From: JAAELZ01 sp965237995
GTDB lineage: Bacteria > Pseudomonadota > Gammaproteobacteria > Arenicellales > Poriferihabitantaceae
Length of the DNA: 64,000 bases
Reading direction: 5' to 3'
Assembly: GCA_965237995.1 (NCBI GenBank)
Contig: CBDEGO010000003.1
Location: 372,001-436,000, forward strand
In this document: positions 44,208-54,897 of the stretch, in pieces
How positions within the stretch are numbered: the stretch's first letter is position 1
How the letters are laid out: the number at the start of each line of letters is the position of its first letter
The notes under the pieces: generated by a model
Told to the model about the DNA's origin: nothing
What the model saw: the letters and a program-made list of their open reading frames with translations, nothing else
Databases searched by the model: none
Program-made: the position numbers and the translations under genes

Positions 44208-45158
44208 ATGAGTGATTCTAAGCATCTATTTTTCTTGATGAATCACTTGTTTTATGGGATTGCACTAGGCCTTCTATACGGCATTATTTCTAGTTTTATA
44301 ATTTGGAGCACGGAACCTGCATCTGTTTTTCAAAAATTTCACCACGCTTTTTTTATCTCATTTAATTGTGTGTTTTCGGGTGGGTTGATAATTGCAGCGG
44401 CGCTCTTAATTCATAGAACACAAAGTTACATACCAGACCTGATTGAAGATAATTTTGATGGGGAGACATTGACATCGACTACTTATGACTTTCATAAAGA
44501 ACGATATTTTTCTCCATCGAGATCTATATCATTTTCATCATCATTCGTAATTATTGGGTTCGGAATATATTATCATGCGCAGTTCCCATTCTCTGGAAAC
44601 GCTGAATATTTACTAATTGCTTATGGATGTCTTCAATATGGACTCGGAGTTTACGTTGGTAGAAAGCTGTTTTATATTGCTCAAATGCTCCAAGCTATTG
44701 AGAATATACGAGTTGACGAAGATATATTTAGTGACGATAAAATTGGTGGGATAGCAACATATGTTAACGCTGTCACTACACTGACATCCATATTTGTATT
44801 TGTCCATGTGGTTAGCTACTTCAACGCACCTTTTGAATATACCTCGCTTATTGGAGAGTCAATAAAAATTGCACTACTTTTGCCTGCCGTAATTGCCACA
44901 CCTGTATTATTACTGTTTAATTTCTATCCTAGAACAGTGCTTCAGAAGCTATATATGCGTTCTATTAATAAGAAGACCGATATGCTGAAGTTTAAACTAA
45001 GGGACAACAATATATCTGAGTTTGAGCGCATTTCATATGCAATTGAATACGATAAGATTTGTAAAGACGAGCTGAAATATCGGCTTAGATTGTCGTTAAG
45101 TGATTTGCCAATCTTAGCAATTACGATACTTGGAATGTTGCTCAGTCTTATTAGTTAG
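44208..45158 (+). CDS. Multi-pass membrane protein of unknown function
   Basis: 316 residues with about seven hydrophobic segments (roughly 12-32, 43-65, 102-120, 128-150, 185-205, 222-242 and 295-314). A charged, cytoplasmic-looking loop sits at about 250-290. No family recognised. It is 12 bases from the integrase and one base from the convergent UbiA-type gene. AT-rich codon use fits horizontally acquired DNA. Confidence 0.6.
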   Translation: MSDSKHLFFLMNHLFYGIALGLLYGIISSFIIWSTEPASVFQKFHHAFFISFNCVFSGGLIIAAALLIHRTQSYIPDLIEDNFDGETLTSTTYDFHKERYFSPSRSISFSSSFVIIGFGIYYHAQFPFSGNAEYLLIAYGCLQYGLGVYVGRKLFYIAQMLQAIENIRVDEDIFSDDKIGGIATYVNAVTTLTSIFVFVHVVSYFNAPFEYTSLIGESIKIALLLPAVIATPVLLLFNFYPRTVLQKLYMRSINKKTDMLKFKLRDNNISEFERISYAIEYDKICKDELKYRLRLSLSDLPILAITILGMLLSLIS

Positions 45159-45159
45159 A

Positions 45160-45951
45160 CTAAGGAAATAAAAAAACTATTCCAATTAACATTTGGACTT
45201 TCATCATGTTAATCATTAAACGCTTCTTTAACCCTTTTTTCCAGCGATAATAGGTAAGTGCAAAAATTATAATAATGAGCACTTCTGCAACAGCTTCTTT
45301 GATTGTATCTACTAACAGCATAAGTATCCCGATGCCAGCCGCTTGACAAAAAATGGCAATAGATGTGGATGTTTCAATACCTAGTCTTCGCGCTAATGTT
45401 TCACCATCGCCATTCATATCTAACGTGTCCATTAAGATTTCTCGTCCTAATATAAATAGGAACACTGACATAGCTAAAAGGCCAATTTTTGGGGTTAGCA
45501 ATACGTGTGATAATAAGCAAATTAAGATGGCCGACGTAATTGAAACGTAAATATTTTTATAGCTTGGAAAGTCGTTTACCACATAGTTGTAATTAATGTA
45601 AAAAAACAGAAGTAACAGATACCAGTAGATATGTCCTTGAGGAATGTATAGCTTTATTAAGTACAGCGATGTGATAAGCAATAATAAATAGTATAGCGTT
45701 GCTATTTTCAACGTTATTTTTCCTGATGGTATTATTCGCTCAGCATGGTTTATTTTGTCTTTTTCTACATCATGTATGTCATTTAGGATAAACGCAGACA
45801 TAGACATTGGTAGAAGAGGTATAGCTTGAGTAAAGCTGAACCACGGATCTCCAGTGTGAACAAGTAATGGCACAAATACCGTGGAGCTTATTAAAAGGCA
45901 CGTATCTAACCTAGATAGCTTGATTAGGTTGAGCAAGTAAGAAACAACCAT
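45160..45951 (-). CDS. UbiA-family prenyltransferase
   Basis: 263 residues and about eight membrane segments. The first Asp-rich motif is NDIHDVEKDKIN (about 57-68), with HAERIIPSG after it. The second is DTLDMNGD (about 176-183). Both bind the polyprenyl diphosphate via Mg2+. The family includes digeranylgeranylglyceryl-phosphate synthase-like and chlorophyll synthase-like branches; the acceptor here is unknown and no quinone pathway gene is adjacent. It converges with the membrane-protein gene. Confidence 0.85.
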   Translation of the reverse strand: MVVSYLLNLIKLSRLDTCLLISSTVFVPLLVHTGDPWFSFTQAIPLLPMSMSAFILNDIHDVEKDKINHAERIIPSGKITLKIATLYYLLLLITSLYLIKLYIPQGHIYWYLLLLFFYINYNYVVNDFPSYKNIYVSITSAILICLLSHVLLTPKIGLLAMSVFLFILGREILMDTLDMNGDGETLARRLGIETSTSIAIFCQAAGIGILMLLVDTIKEAVAEVLIIIIFALTYYRWKKGLKKRLMINMMKVQMLIGIVFLFP

Positions 45952-46088
45952 AATTTCAAGTTATCGTTCAAAAATATTGTTATTAGAATCCATGTGTTCC
46001 AGAGCTCTCTATATCTACACTCAGGGCATCGTCCGGATCATAACACCTGAGGCGGCTTGTGTATAAATCTACTCTCACTCGAAAAAAC

Positions 46089-46445
46089 CTATTCGCGACT
46101 TGACGCATTTTCGTTTCGCCCACATGCTAAGCACCGATAATAAGGGCTATATCTACCATCAGGAATAAATTTGGATATGCCTCCACAGAAGTTACATATA
46201 TCCCCTCTTCCTTGATACCACCTCAATATTAAGAAACTCGAATATATTGTAAGCAACACCGAAATACAAAGAAGGCTAAGTGCAACCCACCATAGTATCT
46301 TAGTAATTCCCTCCTTAATAGTTGGGATCAAATCTATATCTTTACCTGAAGAAATGCCGTTTAAGAATAGCAGTATTAAAGCCACGGCAAGTAAGCTAAG
46401 GATAGGCATCGCAAAGAGTCTCACGTACATTCTATTTACATTCAT
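46089..46445 (-). CDS. Membrane protein with C-terminal zinc ribbon
   Basis: 118 residues: two membrane segments (about 10-30 and 50-73) and a four-Cys ribbon (CNFCGG, then CLACG after about 16 residues) at the C-terminus. No family recognised. The spacing of the Cys pairs supports zinc binding. It is a single gene flanked by AT-rich intergenic DNA. Confidence 0.6.
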   Translation of the reverse strand: MNVNRMYVRLFAMPILSLLAVALILLFLNGISSGKDIDLIPTIKEGITKILWWVALSLLCISVLLTIYSSFLILRWYQGRGDICNFCGGISKFIPDGRYSPYYRCLACGRNENASSRE

Positions 46446-46743
46446 ACCTTCTACCTAAGGCTAAGACTTGGATGATCGTCCTATTCAACTTTACCAAATA
46501 TTTTGTACCAATGCACTTTCGGGTTTAATAATGGTTCCCCCAAGGAATAGCGAGAGCACTCTTCGGGATGTTTCAGGGTGTTGCATAATCCAGTGATTAA
46601 TTTTTAAATCAATCACTTACAATTTCAGGCTGTTTCACCCTGTTTCAGTACAGCGCAAGCGAAGCGGTATATAAATGTGTATACATTTCGTGCTTCTTTA
46701 CTGCGTTTAAATATACAATTTCAACTTAAAGTACAGAAACGAC
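46446..46743. other. Upstream region of the second integrase
   Basis: Just under 300 bases without a gene. It contains inverted short repeats (TGTTTCAGGGTG near 46577 and CACCCTGTTTCAG near 46636), a typical arm-site-like arrangement before P4-type integrases. A 17-base piece similar to the start of the 46-bp repeats lies near 46528. Confidence 0.4.
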
Positions 46744-47932
46744 ATGATTACAGACATCCAATTAAAGAACGCCAGACCCAAAGATAAAGACTATACGTTA
46801 AAGGTAGACACTGGGTTAACGGTACTTGTTAAATTCCAATGGTAGCAAGCTTTGGCGTTATAGATACTCCTATGCTGGCAAACGAGCAATGATCTCCGTG
46901 GGTAAATATCCACAGGTATCCATTAAAGAAGCGCGCGCCACTCAACGCGAGTATGCCGATTTACTTCAACAAGGCATCAATCCCTCAACCTATAAACGTA
47001 CCCAAAAAGTACAACAAGCTACTGAGAAAACATTTAAAGAAGTAGCTGAAGAATGGTACGCAAACAAATACGATGAAAAAAATAGTCGCTACAACAAATT
47101 GGTATATAGACGACTAGAACTTCACGCCTACCCTAAGATCGGACAACTACCCATAAAATCTATCGACGCCCCGATGCTGTTCAACTTTATCGAAGCCATT
47201 CAAACCACAGGGCACGTAGTAACAGGTAAGCGTGTTAATGGCGTTTGTAGCATGGTTTTTCGTTATGGAGTTGCTAAGGGCTATTGCCAACGAGACCTCA
47301 CTCAAGATTATCGTGGCATGCTCAGGACTGCACAAACAATTCATCTTCCATCATTAACCGACCCAAGTCAGGTAGGTGAATTTCTGAGAGACTTAAAAGG
47401 CTACAATGGAACAATGACGCTTAAAACAGCGATGCTAATTTCACCCTATGTTTTTCTGCGTCCCGCTGAACTAGCCGCGTCAAAATGGGAGTATATCGAT
47501 TTCGAGAAAAACCACTGGCTCATTCCCGCTGAAGACATGAAGATGAGCAGGGATCATTTGATCCCCTTCCCTACTCAAGTACGAGAACTGTTAATGAAAC
47601 TATATCCCGTAACCGGTCACAGCGACTTTATTTTCATGCATGAAAGAGATGTAAATAAATCCATGCACCGAGAAAATGTAAACAAAGCCATGAGGCGCAT
47701 CGAAGATGGTAAATATATTGGCCGTATTGTGTCTCACGGGTTTCGTTCAATGGCTTCAACGCTACTTAACGAAAACAAATTCAGGCCAGACATAATTGAA
47801 AAACAGCTTGCGCACCAAGAACGAGACACCGTCAGAAATGCTTACAATCACGCGGAATACTTGAATGAACGTACCCAGATGCTGCAATGGTACGCCGATT
47901 ATCTTGATGTGTTATCGAGTAAACCCAAATAA
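46744..47932 (+). pseudogene. P4-type tyrosine integrase, frameshifted near codon 30
   Basis: The frame from ATG 46744 gives a normal P4-integrase start (LKNARPKDKDYTLKVD) and stops at codon 34. The next frame opens at about 46826 with NGSKLWRYRYSYAGKR and continues for 365 codons. One extra base near 46831 separates the two. The catalytic domain is complete: RPAELAASKW (Arg), HGFRSMAST (His-x-x-Arg), LAHQERDTVR (His) and NHAEYL (Tyr). A 74-base copy of its first codons occurs at 56164, so two such elements have been here. The catalytic part could still be made from the TTG at 46826 without the arm-binding N-terminus. Confidence 0.8.
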
Positions 47933-48067
47933 CCTATTAATTCAGTTTACTCGATATACCTGATTTACTTGGTTTACCTTAATTAATCGATACATTTAGT
48001 TAAATTTGCTATATCAGAGTTTTCGAGTAAATTGGCTATATCAATTTACTCGTTAACTTCTGATTAC

Positions 48068-48706
48068 TTGAAAATAACCATATACAACGTGAAAGGCTGA
48101 GCAGGTAAAACACCTATAGCAACCAATATTGTGCTCGACAGGGAATATGCGCTAGGCACTAATGAGCCGTTTCATATCTTGGATACCTTCATTCCTGAAG
48201 AACGACTTCTCACAGTGGCAAGTGATGAAGCGTTTCCAGTAATCCCACCTGACGTAGATATGGTGTTTGATCTGGCTTGATCTATCTCGAAGGACGCCCT
48301 AAGCATTACAAGCGCTATTGAGCAATCTGACATAGTCATTGTGCCTATCTATAACGAACTAAAGTGCCTGACAGCTGGACTGCATACCATCTTAGAAATT
48401 TCACGCTTTAATAAAAATATCGTGGTCGTCGCAACCAAGCTGTTCAAACAAAAATGCGATATCGGTAACAACTGGCTAGATTTTGCAGATTTCAAGAACA
48501 TCGAGAAATTCATAAAGGCAAAAATCAACTTCGATATCCCTGTTCTACCTCTTAAGTTTTCTAAAGTGTTTGATTTGATTTTTGAACAAGAAAGATCAAT
48601 CAAGCATCTACAAAGCTCGAATCCACTCGCTCACTACACATATAGGGAAGTGAGCCAACAATTCGATAATATTTACTCTGTAATCGATTCTTACCATGCC
48701 AAGTAA
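48068..48706 (+). pseudogene. ParA-like ATPase with two in-frame TGA codons
   Basis: The single frame from TTG 48068 to 48706 (212 codons) has no frameshift. It carries TGA at 48098-48100 and 48278-48280. The first sits in the Walker A motif, where KG-stop-AGKT should be KGGAGKT. The second sits in DLA-stop-S, where DLAGS is expected. Both are one change from GGA glycine. EQSDIVIVPIY provides the switch-like segment. The C-terminal 121 codons are open from the ATG at 48341. It looks like a decayed plasmid or element partition ATPase next to an integrase. Read-through cannot be judged from sequence. Confidence 0.7.
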
Positions 48707-48947
48707 AAATGATCTGTCATCAGTGAGATTAACCCCAGCTAAAAAGCTAGCACCACTTCGCGGTTTATATAATAAACCTTGAAAACCTCCAAAACCAGCT
48801 GCGGAAAAATGTAGTGAACCAGTCGTAATAAAGTTTACTCCCTGAGAGATAGCCATCATTAAAAAAAAGCTGGATTAATACCTCTAGCAACTTATCTAAA
48901 AAACGAAGTAATTCACTTAACTTCTAATAAGACTGAGTAATTCATGG

Positions 48948-51900
48948 TTAATTAATATCAGACGCTACCGAAGGCAGACCCTGCATGTCAATTTGTCCGT
49001 AGACTAGCTCACTACCATCTTCGGGATTTTGAGCACTGAAAGTAGCGCTAATATTTCCATCTACACTGCTATGACTAGAACTTGAAGAGAATCCTGATGT
49101 ATCCAAATAGGGCACAACCTGACCATTTAACCATGCTTTTAATTTATTCCCTGATTCTGAAGTACATACTTCTGGATGATTGCTATAGGACTGATCGTAA
49201 ATAATACACTGCCTATACTCAAACTTATCACCTGAACTAGCAGTACCTGTGATTTTAACTATAAATCCAATTTCTGTTCCGTCATCTAAATAGCGTATGA
49301 AGCCACCTGTAATATTGCTAGTATATTGTTGTAAGCTACTTGGTGATCCACTGTATTGAACGATATATGGACTTGAAGGAAGTGGCTCTCTACCTAACTC
49401 AAACATACCATCACCAATATCCCACTGTGAATTATCCTCACTCGAAACAATTAATAAAACATAAGCATTTCCACCGCCATTCATATCTGAAGGGTCCATA
49501 GAGTAACTACCAGTATTTGATACTCCCTCAGCAAACTTATACCAGTTTTTGCTATTCACCTGTGCCCCAACATTTGAGCTCGAAAAAAGCCCTGTTGGGT
49601 CATCATGTAATACATAAAGATCAACAGAGCTTCCTGATATTTCGCTGGAGCGCCACCGGACCTGCTTGGTTTGCCCATAATACCAGGACTCCCCTCCGTT
49701 TGGTGCTAATACAAGATTATCAACTTCTGGATTACGCCCCGACACTAAAGATTCGCTCATTTGCAATCGATTCAAACTAACACCTTTACTTACTTCTTTC
49801 CCAGTAAGAACGACTACATCTGAAAGCGTTTTTGTAACATAGTTGTCTGCCGAAACTGTTAAACCAAAGTCGAAGATTGCTTCGAGAGTTTGGGTTAATT
49901 TACTAACCTCAGAAATTCGGTAAAATCCATTACTATCGGTGACAACGTTATAAGTAAATCCGCCTCCAAACAATGACACGTTTGCCCCGATTATTGGCCC
50001 ACCCGCTTCATCCGTGACTATACCGCTTAGAGATCCAACTAACACACCATCATCTGGTACTAAATTAAAAACAAGCGGAATGTCTTCCCGCTCGCTGTTA
50101 ATACTGAATTTTGTTGAGAAGTCCAAATAACCAGACTTACTTAAATGAATCTTATAATCGCCAACAGCTAACCCAAAGTTTACGCTATTTCCGAGCAATA
50201 ACCCTTCTTCCTGATTAGGGTCATCGAAGGGACTAACGTTAGCACCTGTAGGTTCTAGCTTATAGGTAACTCCATCTAATTCGACGTCACCACTCTGAAT
50301 TCTAATCTCAGTTTTCCTTGTGTCAAAGATGGTCTTATTACTTATTACTGTGGTTATACCTGAAGCACCAACCAAATCAACGCTCCCTTCGAATCGATAA
50401 CTACTATATCCATCTGGAACTGTAAGAAACGCAATACTATTTGTGCGATCAATGTTGCTATCAAACTCCCACTGAGATTCGAACTCGCACCCCCCCCATA
50501 CATTGCATCTGCGCAATTCTCCGCGAAACCCAGTGACGCTAACACTCGGATGGAGCGTCGAAAGCTTGATTTTCATTGTGTTTTGAGAACTAGCATTTTT
50601 GGGGCCAATATACTTAGCGGCCAAAAGAGCTTCTCGGCCCCGTTTTAAATCAAGAGCGAATTCAACAGCCTTCAAAGGATTAATAAGAGGTATACTATTT
50701 CCGGGTAAAGAAACGATTTCGGCGTTAACTCCTATTGCTGAATATCGACTATCAACCGACTCCGTAGATGTATTTATTATTATGTTTTTAACATCAGCTG
50801 GTGTTGCATCAGGAAGTATTGAAAATAATAGTGAAGCGATACCGGTTACAAACGGTGCAGCGGCAGATGTTCCATCAAAGGGCCCCTTATCTGCCTCATC
50901 ATATGGTCCATGATTTAATCCGTAGATATCGTCAGTTTCCCAATACCCAACATCCTTAGGGGCTTTTACGTCGGTATATGCTGCGATATCAACATGCCGT
51001 CCGAAATTACTATAATATGGTAAAACAGGTCCTTCAGAATTTGGTATTGCTGCGGCTACTACAATGTTGTTGCTCTTTACCCCTCCTAGACGATGGATTA
51101 CCCCATTGCTATAAGAGGCGTCAATGCCATAGTATTTAGTGCCGTTTTGGGACCCAGAAGCCCCACCAATGCCATTTCCAGCAGCCCAAACAAACAATTT
51201 ATCATCTTTATTGATGAAGGGTATTAAATCTATGAATGATTCTTTAACGCTCTTCAAACGATTAGCTCGATCCTCACTATTATCATGATTATACGTTGAT
51301 ATTATTGGTCCCCATGATTCCGACCAAGAGTTGTTAATAACACCTACTTTCACTTCTTTTGACATTGCTTTAACGCAATCGTCAAATATCCCAAAGATTA
51401 ATTTGCTTTGGTGATTTATTCCCGAAATTCCAGTGCCATTATCCGTTTCCGCACCTATTATTCCAGCTACTGCGTTACCATGATTTCCTGATAATTTCGC
51501 ATCATAATATGATTTAGAAAGAATTACTCTAGAGGATAGCTCAGGGTGCAACTCATTAAAACCACCATCGCATACACCTATACTTAGGTTAGGATTTCCT
51601 ACTAGTTGCGACGCTGGATTTCCATTCCCCTGTCTTATCAATCCCCATATTTGAGGCATTTTTGTTTCGACTAATGAGTAGTTGCCGTCAGCAAACCCTC
51701 CAGTATTCCACGCGATGTCACTTCCTTCAGTTGGGAAAAAATCTACAGAGCTAGTGCTAGGATTAATTACATTTTGCATACGACGAAGAATATAGTCAAT
51801 TTTAGGTTCTAGCCTTAAAAGTTCCAACGCTTCAGTATTTGAAAGTGACGTATGATCAAATTGAATTAGTGTTCCCCTATCCTCGTCCGTTCCAATAACA

Positions 51901-52433
51901 GTAAAAACTCCGTACTTCTCGATTATAGCCTTTAATGTACTCTCATCTAATGTGCTCGAATACACCCACCTTTGATTTAAAACTTCTCCTTTATTATTAT
52001 CTGGATCAGTCAACTGCTGTTGATCAAATGGCAAGTGAGCCTCAACAACTGAGAAACTGATCAACTTAGTGCTCTGGTTAGATAGAGATGCACATGACAG
52101 CTCATAGTCTCCTGCGATCGTAGCAATGATTTCTATAGCATTTCCCCCAACAGCCTCAAACGTTACATTAGCACCATCTGGTTCTGATGCCACATGACAG
52201 CTTATTTGACCTGAGTCGTCGGTCAAAAACTGAAGCAAAGAAGGCGAATTTGCTTCAGGAATTGAACTAAATACGTGATTGGTCACTTCCAAATCAATTC
52301 CTGAATCATCCAACAATAAGGATATTATTGGAACTAGTATTTTACTATCCATTTTTTCAGCGGCTTTAATTGCTAATGAAAAAACCATGCACACCAAAAC
52401 TGTGCCAACCAGTAATAACTTATTAAACTTCAT
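48948..52433 (-). CDS. Secreted subtilisin-like (S8) serine protease
   Basis: 1161 residues. A signal peptide (1-24) and an N-terminal Ig-like region (about 45-135) are followed by a prodomain-like part. The S8 catalytic domain then has Asp289 (GVCDGG), His318 (GNHGNAVAGI), the oxyanion Asn in AAGN (420) and Ser523 (GTSAAAP). A carboxypeptidase-regulatory-like fold follows (about 815-870, SLSGIVTDEAGGPI). C-terminal Ser-Thr-Asn-rich beta modules (GGESWYYGQTKQVRW) end the protein. It is probably secreted or surface-held. It has no operon partner. Its base composition is AT-rich like its neighbours. Confidence 0.88.
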   Translation of the reverse strand: MKFNKLLLVGTVLVCMVFSLAIKAAEKMDSKILVPIISLLLDDSGIDLEVTNHVFSSIPEANSPSLLQFLTDDSGQISCHVASEPDGANVTFEAVGGNAIEIIATIAGDYELSCASLSNQSTKLISFSVVEAHLPFDQQQLTDPDNNKGEVLNQRWVYSSTLDESTLKAIIEKYGVFTVIGTDEDRGTLIQFDHTSLSNTEALELLRLEPKIDYILRRMQNVINPSTSSVDFFPTEGSDIAWNTGGFADGNYSLVETKMPQIWGLIRQGNGNPASQLVGNPNLSIGVCDGGFNELHPELSSRVILSKSYYDAKLSGNHGNAVAGIIGAETDNGTGISGINHQSKLIFGIFDDCVKAMSKEVKVGVINNSWSESWGPIISTYNHDNSEDRANRLKSVKESFIDLIPFINKDDKLFVWAAGNGIGGASGSQNGTKYYGIDASYSNGVIHRLGGVKSNNIVVAAAIPNSEGPVLPYYSNFGRHVDIAAYTDVKAPKDVGYWETDDIYGLNHGPYDEADKGPFDGTSAAAPFVTGIASLLFSILPDATPADVKNIIINTSTESVDSRYSAIGVNAEIVSLPGNSIPLINPLKAVEFALDLKRGREALLAAKYIGPKNASSQNTMKIKLSTLHPSVSVTGFRGELRRCNVWGGCEFESQWEFDSNIDRTNSIAFLTVPDGYSSYRFEGSVDLVGASGITTVISNKTIFDTRKTEIRIQSGDVELDGVTYKLEPTGANVSPFDDPNQEEGLLLGNSVNFGLAVGDYKIHLSKSGYLDFSTKFSINSEREDIPLVFNLVPDDGVLVGSLSGIVTDEAGGPIIGANVSLFGGGFTYNVVTDSNGFYRISEVSKLTQTLEAIFDFGLTVSADNYVTKTLSDVVVLTGKEVSKGVSLNRLQMSESLVSGRNPEVDNLVLAPNGGESWYYGQTKQVRWRSSEISGSSVDLYVLHDDPTGLFSSSNVGAQVNSKNWYKFAEGVSNTGSYSMDPSDMNGGGNAYVLLIVSSEDNSQWDIGDGMFELGREPLPSSPYIVQYSGSPSSLQQYTSNITGGFIRYLDDGTEIGFIVKITGTASSGDKFEYRQCIIYDQSYSNHPEVCTSESGNKLKAWLNGQVVPYLDTSGFSSSSSHSSVDGNISATFSAQNPEDGSELVYGQIDMQGLPSVASDIN

Positions 52434-52648
52434 TTGTCCCTAACTCTGTTTACGTAATATTGTAATTTCAATTGTACCGAAATTACGTCATGAGACAAAA
52501 TTTTTATTTATCTCAGCCTGCCCCTTTGAAGAGTCCATAATATGATCCAAAAACTGTTCCATATCCTATTTACGTATTTTTTATAAACGTTCTACACTGA
52601 TTGGCTTTTTGAATCATAAAAAATATACATAATCGGAATTAGGGTAGT

Positions 52649-52849
52649 TTAATCTATCGTTTCGATCTTTAAATCATTATCCAAGCTATTTAATTTCCCG
52701 CAGTTCTTCTCCAGCCCCAGCAACAAAAGCGCGTGCATCTTAGTATATTTATCGAGGTGAAACTCCTTCTCAAAAGAGGGTAGTGTTTTTTTAACTTGCA
52801 CCATAACAGCCTCAGAACACAACAAATTTTTCATATAAAGTACAAGCAT
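52649..52849 (-). CDS. Small protein of unknown function
   Basis: 66 residues, mostly helical, with two cysteines and an acidic end; no family recognised. The start at 52849 has a convincing ribosome site (AGGTGAG, 5 bases from ATG), the main reason to accept it. It is isolated between the protease gene and a membrane-protein gene on the other strand. Confidence 0.4.
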   Translation of the reverse strand: MLVLYMKNLLCSEAVMVQVKKTLPSFEKEFHLDKYTKMHALLLLGLEKNCGKLNSLDNDLKIETID

Positions 52850-53009
52850 CAGATCTCACCTCTAATTTAAATTGCGCATAGTATTCGTAGTGTTATATTG
52901 CACCGTAAATACAGCGATTAATGCACATCTGCACAAATCTGTATGGACACAACTAATATAACTGTACCTAATTGATGGATTTGGTTGCCTTTAACTCCTT
53001 AAAATCATA

Positions 53010-53555
53010 ATGAATGATCTCGTATTTCTAATTGCCAATGCATCCATTGTTTGCTTTGTCATATCATATGGGCTGTTAAAAGCATTCAGATCCAAGGCTC
53101 TACTATTATGTTTGGTATTTAGCCCATTCGTGCTCATACCAGCGCTGTCAGGGATGTTTAAGCAATGGATATTAGGATATGTATTCGTATTGCAATATGG
53201 AAACCTAGGAGTCATTGTCGGTATTTTGCTTTTTGAGATTGATCAAGTTAGCCGTCCCAAGAAGCTTCGTTATTTCACAAGCTGGTTAGCCAGAATAGTA
53301 ATGGTTTTCCCGTTGTTCTACATATTTTCATACATCACTAAATCGTTCTTTTCTCAAAACAATACGGTAGAGACATCTCTAGAATATGCCTCAATATTTG
53401 GGCTGGTCTCAGATAGTGATCTTGCCGTAGTTGAATACATCGGTAGCTATTTTCACATTGCAGGCACCATTATCTCAGTAGCCATGATCATGTTGTGTAT
53501 GTGTATTTTAGTTTTTAATAAGTATCGTCAATTTAAAGAAGTGCAGAGAATATGA
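53010..53555 (+). CDS. Multi-pass membrane protein of unknown function
   Basis: 181 residues with five hydrophobic segments (about 3-22, 30-48, 53-75, 90-110 and 148-170). No family recognised. It overlaps the ankyrin-repeat gene by 4 bases (ATGA), so the two are translated together. Confidence 0.65.
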   Translation: MNDLVFLIANASIVCFVISYGLLKAFRSKALLLCLVFSPFVLIPALSGMFKQWILGYVFVLQYGNLGVIVGILLFEIDQVSRPKKLRYFTSWLARIVMVFPLFYIFSYITKSFFSQNNTVETSLEYASIFGLVSDSDLAVVEYIGSYFHIAGTIISVAMIMLCMCILVFNKYRQFKEVQRI

Positions 53556-54574
53556 AGAAGCTGATCACCATTACAATCGCAGCGGTTATTTTCGGCATTG
53601 CTTCGTATAATGTTTATAACTTTTTTCAAGAAAAGCAGCGCATCAAAGCTGAGAAACACGCGCAGAAAATCGCTCTTGTTGAGGCCCAGCGAAAGCAGAA
53701 ATTAGAAGCGCAACGACAAGCAGAGATTGAGCATCAAACCAAGCTCAATGAAATAGCTTTAGCTAAAGCAAGAACAGAAGCAGAGCTGCTTGAGAAAAAA
53801 ATCGAACAACAAAAGCGAATTGAGCAGTACGAGCTCCTAAAGAATGCAAAAAAAGCAGCCCGAGAAGATGAATTACTACAGCGTAGAATTAGTAACGCAA
53901 GAAAGATTAATAACTATGAAGGCTTGCCAGGAAATTCAATCGATGGAATTAAAGGCGCGACCTATTTAAATATCCGTAACAACCCATTGGACTACACTGG
54001 AAATTACAAACCTAATTCTATTTTAAAGCTTGGTAAGCTAACCACTGGCGGTGCGGACGGGCTTATGCTTTTTGCTATGGTGGCCGAGAATTTAAAATCT
54101 ATTAACGAAATGATCGCGATTGGTCATGACATAAACGCAAGAAATAAAGCTGGATATACACCATTGATGTTTGCAAGCGCCTATAACACGCCTGAGGTGA
54201 TTTCATTTTTAATTCAGCAGGGTGCCAACACCAATTCGACCGAAGACTTGACACAAGGCAACTCAATGCATGTATCCGCAAGGTTTAATCCAATGCCTGA
54301 GACCATTGAACAACTCGTGAAACAAGGAATGGATATTAACGCTACTGATAAGGATGGCAACACACCTTTGCTAATCGCTAGCCAGTTCAATCAAAACCTG
54401 CAAGTTGTAGAAAAACTCATAGAACTTGGCGCAGATATTACAGCCGCCAATCACACTGGGAACGTCGCGTACACCTACGTCTATGAAAGGCTCAAACTAA
54501 AATATCCAATGGGCAAGTTTAAGAGCATTTCCAAGGATTATGAGACCGATGTATTAGCGCTATTAGAACTGTAG
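53552..54574 (+). CDS. Ankyrin-repeat membrane protein
   Basis: 340 residues. A membrane anchor (4-23) leads to a long charged coiled coil (about 25-120, rich in Glu, Lys, Gln and Arg). Three ankyrin repeats follow (about 170-315), with AGYTPLMFASAYNTPEVISFL, the KDGNTPLLIASQFN segment and the LIELGADITAANHTG consensus. The repeats probably face the periplasm or cytoplasm side opposite the anchor's short tail and bind a protein partner. It is coupled to the upstream membrane-protein gene. Confidence 0.8.
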   Translation: MKKLITITIAAVIFGIASYNVYNFFQEKQRIKAEKHAQKIALVEAQRKQKLEAQRQAEIEHQTKLNEIALAKARTEAELLEKKIEQQKRIEQYELLKNAKKAAREDELLQRRISNARKINNYEGLPGNSIDGIKGATYLNIRNNPLDYTGNYKPNSILKLGKLTTGGADGLMLFAMVAENLKSINEMIAIGHDINARNKAGYTPLMFASAYNTPEVISFLIQQGANTNSTEDLTQGNSMHVSARFNPMPETIEQLVKQGMDINATDKDGNTPLLIASQFNQNLQVVEKLIELGADITAANHTGNVAYTYVYERLKLKYPMGKFKSISKDYETDVLALLEL

Positions 54575-54597
54575 TTAACGCTCCCGCTGCACTCTTC

Positions 54598-54897
54598 TTA
54601 CTTAATTTGAAACAGCCAAAAGTCCGTTCCTGCCCAAGCAACATAAGTGCCATTAGATAGCGCTTGCCTTGGCTTAAAAAAGAATGATCGTTCGCCAATG
54701 CTTTTCATTCGTAGTTCGAACTGGTCCTCCGAAGGAACAAATAGCGTGCTGCCGATTCTAGCTTTTCCCTTATTATCAAATAGGCCTACTTCACCCTCTC
54801 TTATTCGTTGCTTTTCTAATCGATGAATAGAAAGATGATCTATATGAAAGTTACCTTTCAACACTATTCCGTTAAATTGGCTCGCTGACATTTGGGC
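54598..54897 (-). pseudogene. Unknown gene cut by the IS3 element
   Basis: About 97 codons of a soluble, beta-rich protein ending WLFQIK. The frame runs into the left end of the IS3 element at 54898; upstream residues in that frame come from the insertion sequence. Whether Met at 54891 is the true start or the 5' part has been lost cannot be decided. It converges with the ankyrin-repeat gene. Confidence 0.5.

Noticed and set aside
48608..48859. Minus-strand frame of 83 codons between the ParA relic and the protease gene
   Set aside because: It overlaps the ParA frame by about 100 bases on the other strand. Its glycine-rich stretch is suggestive of a beta-barrel, but no ribosome site or family match supports it.
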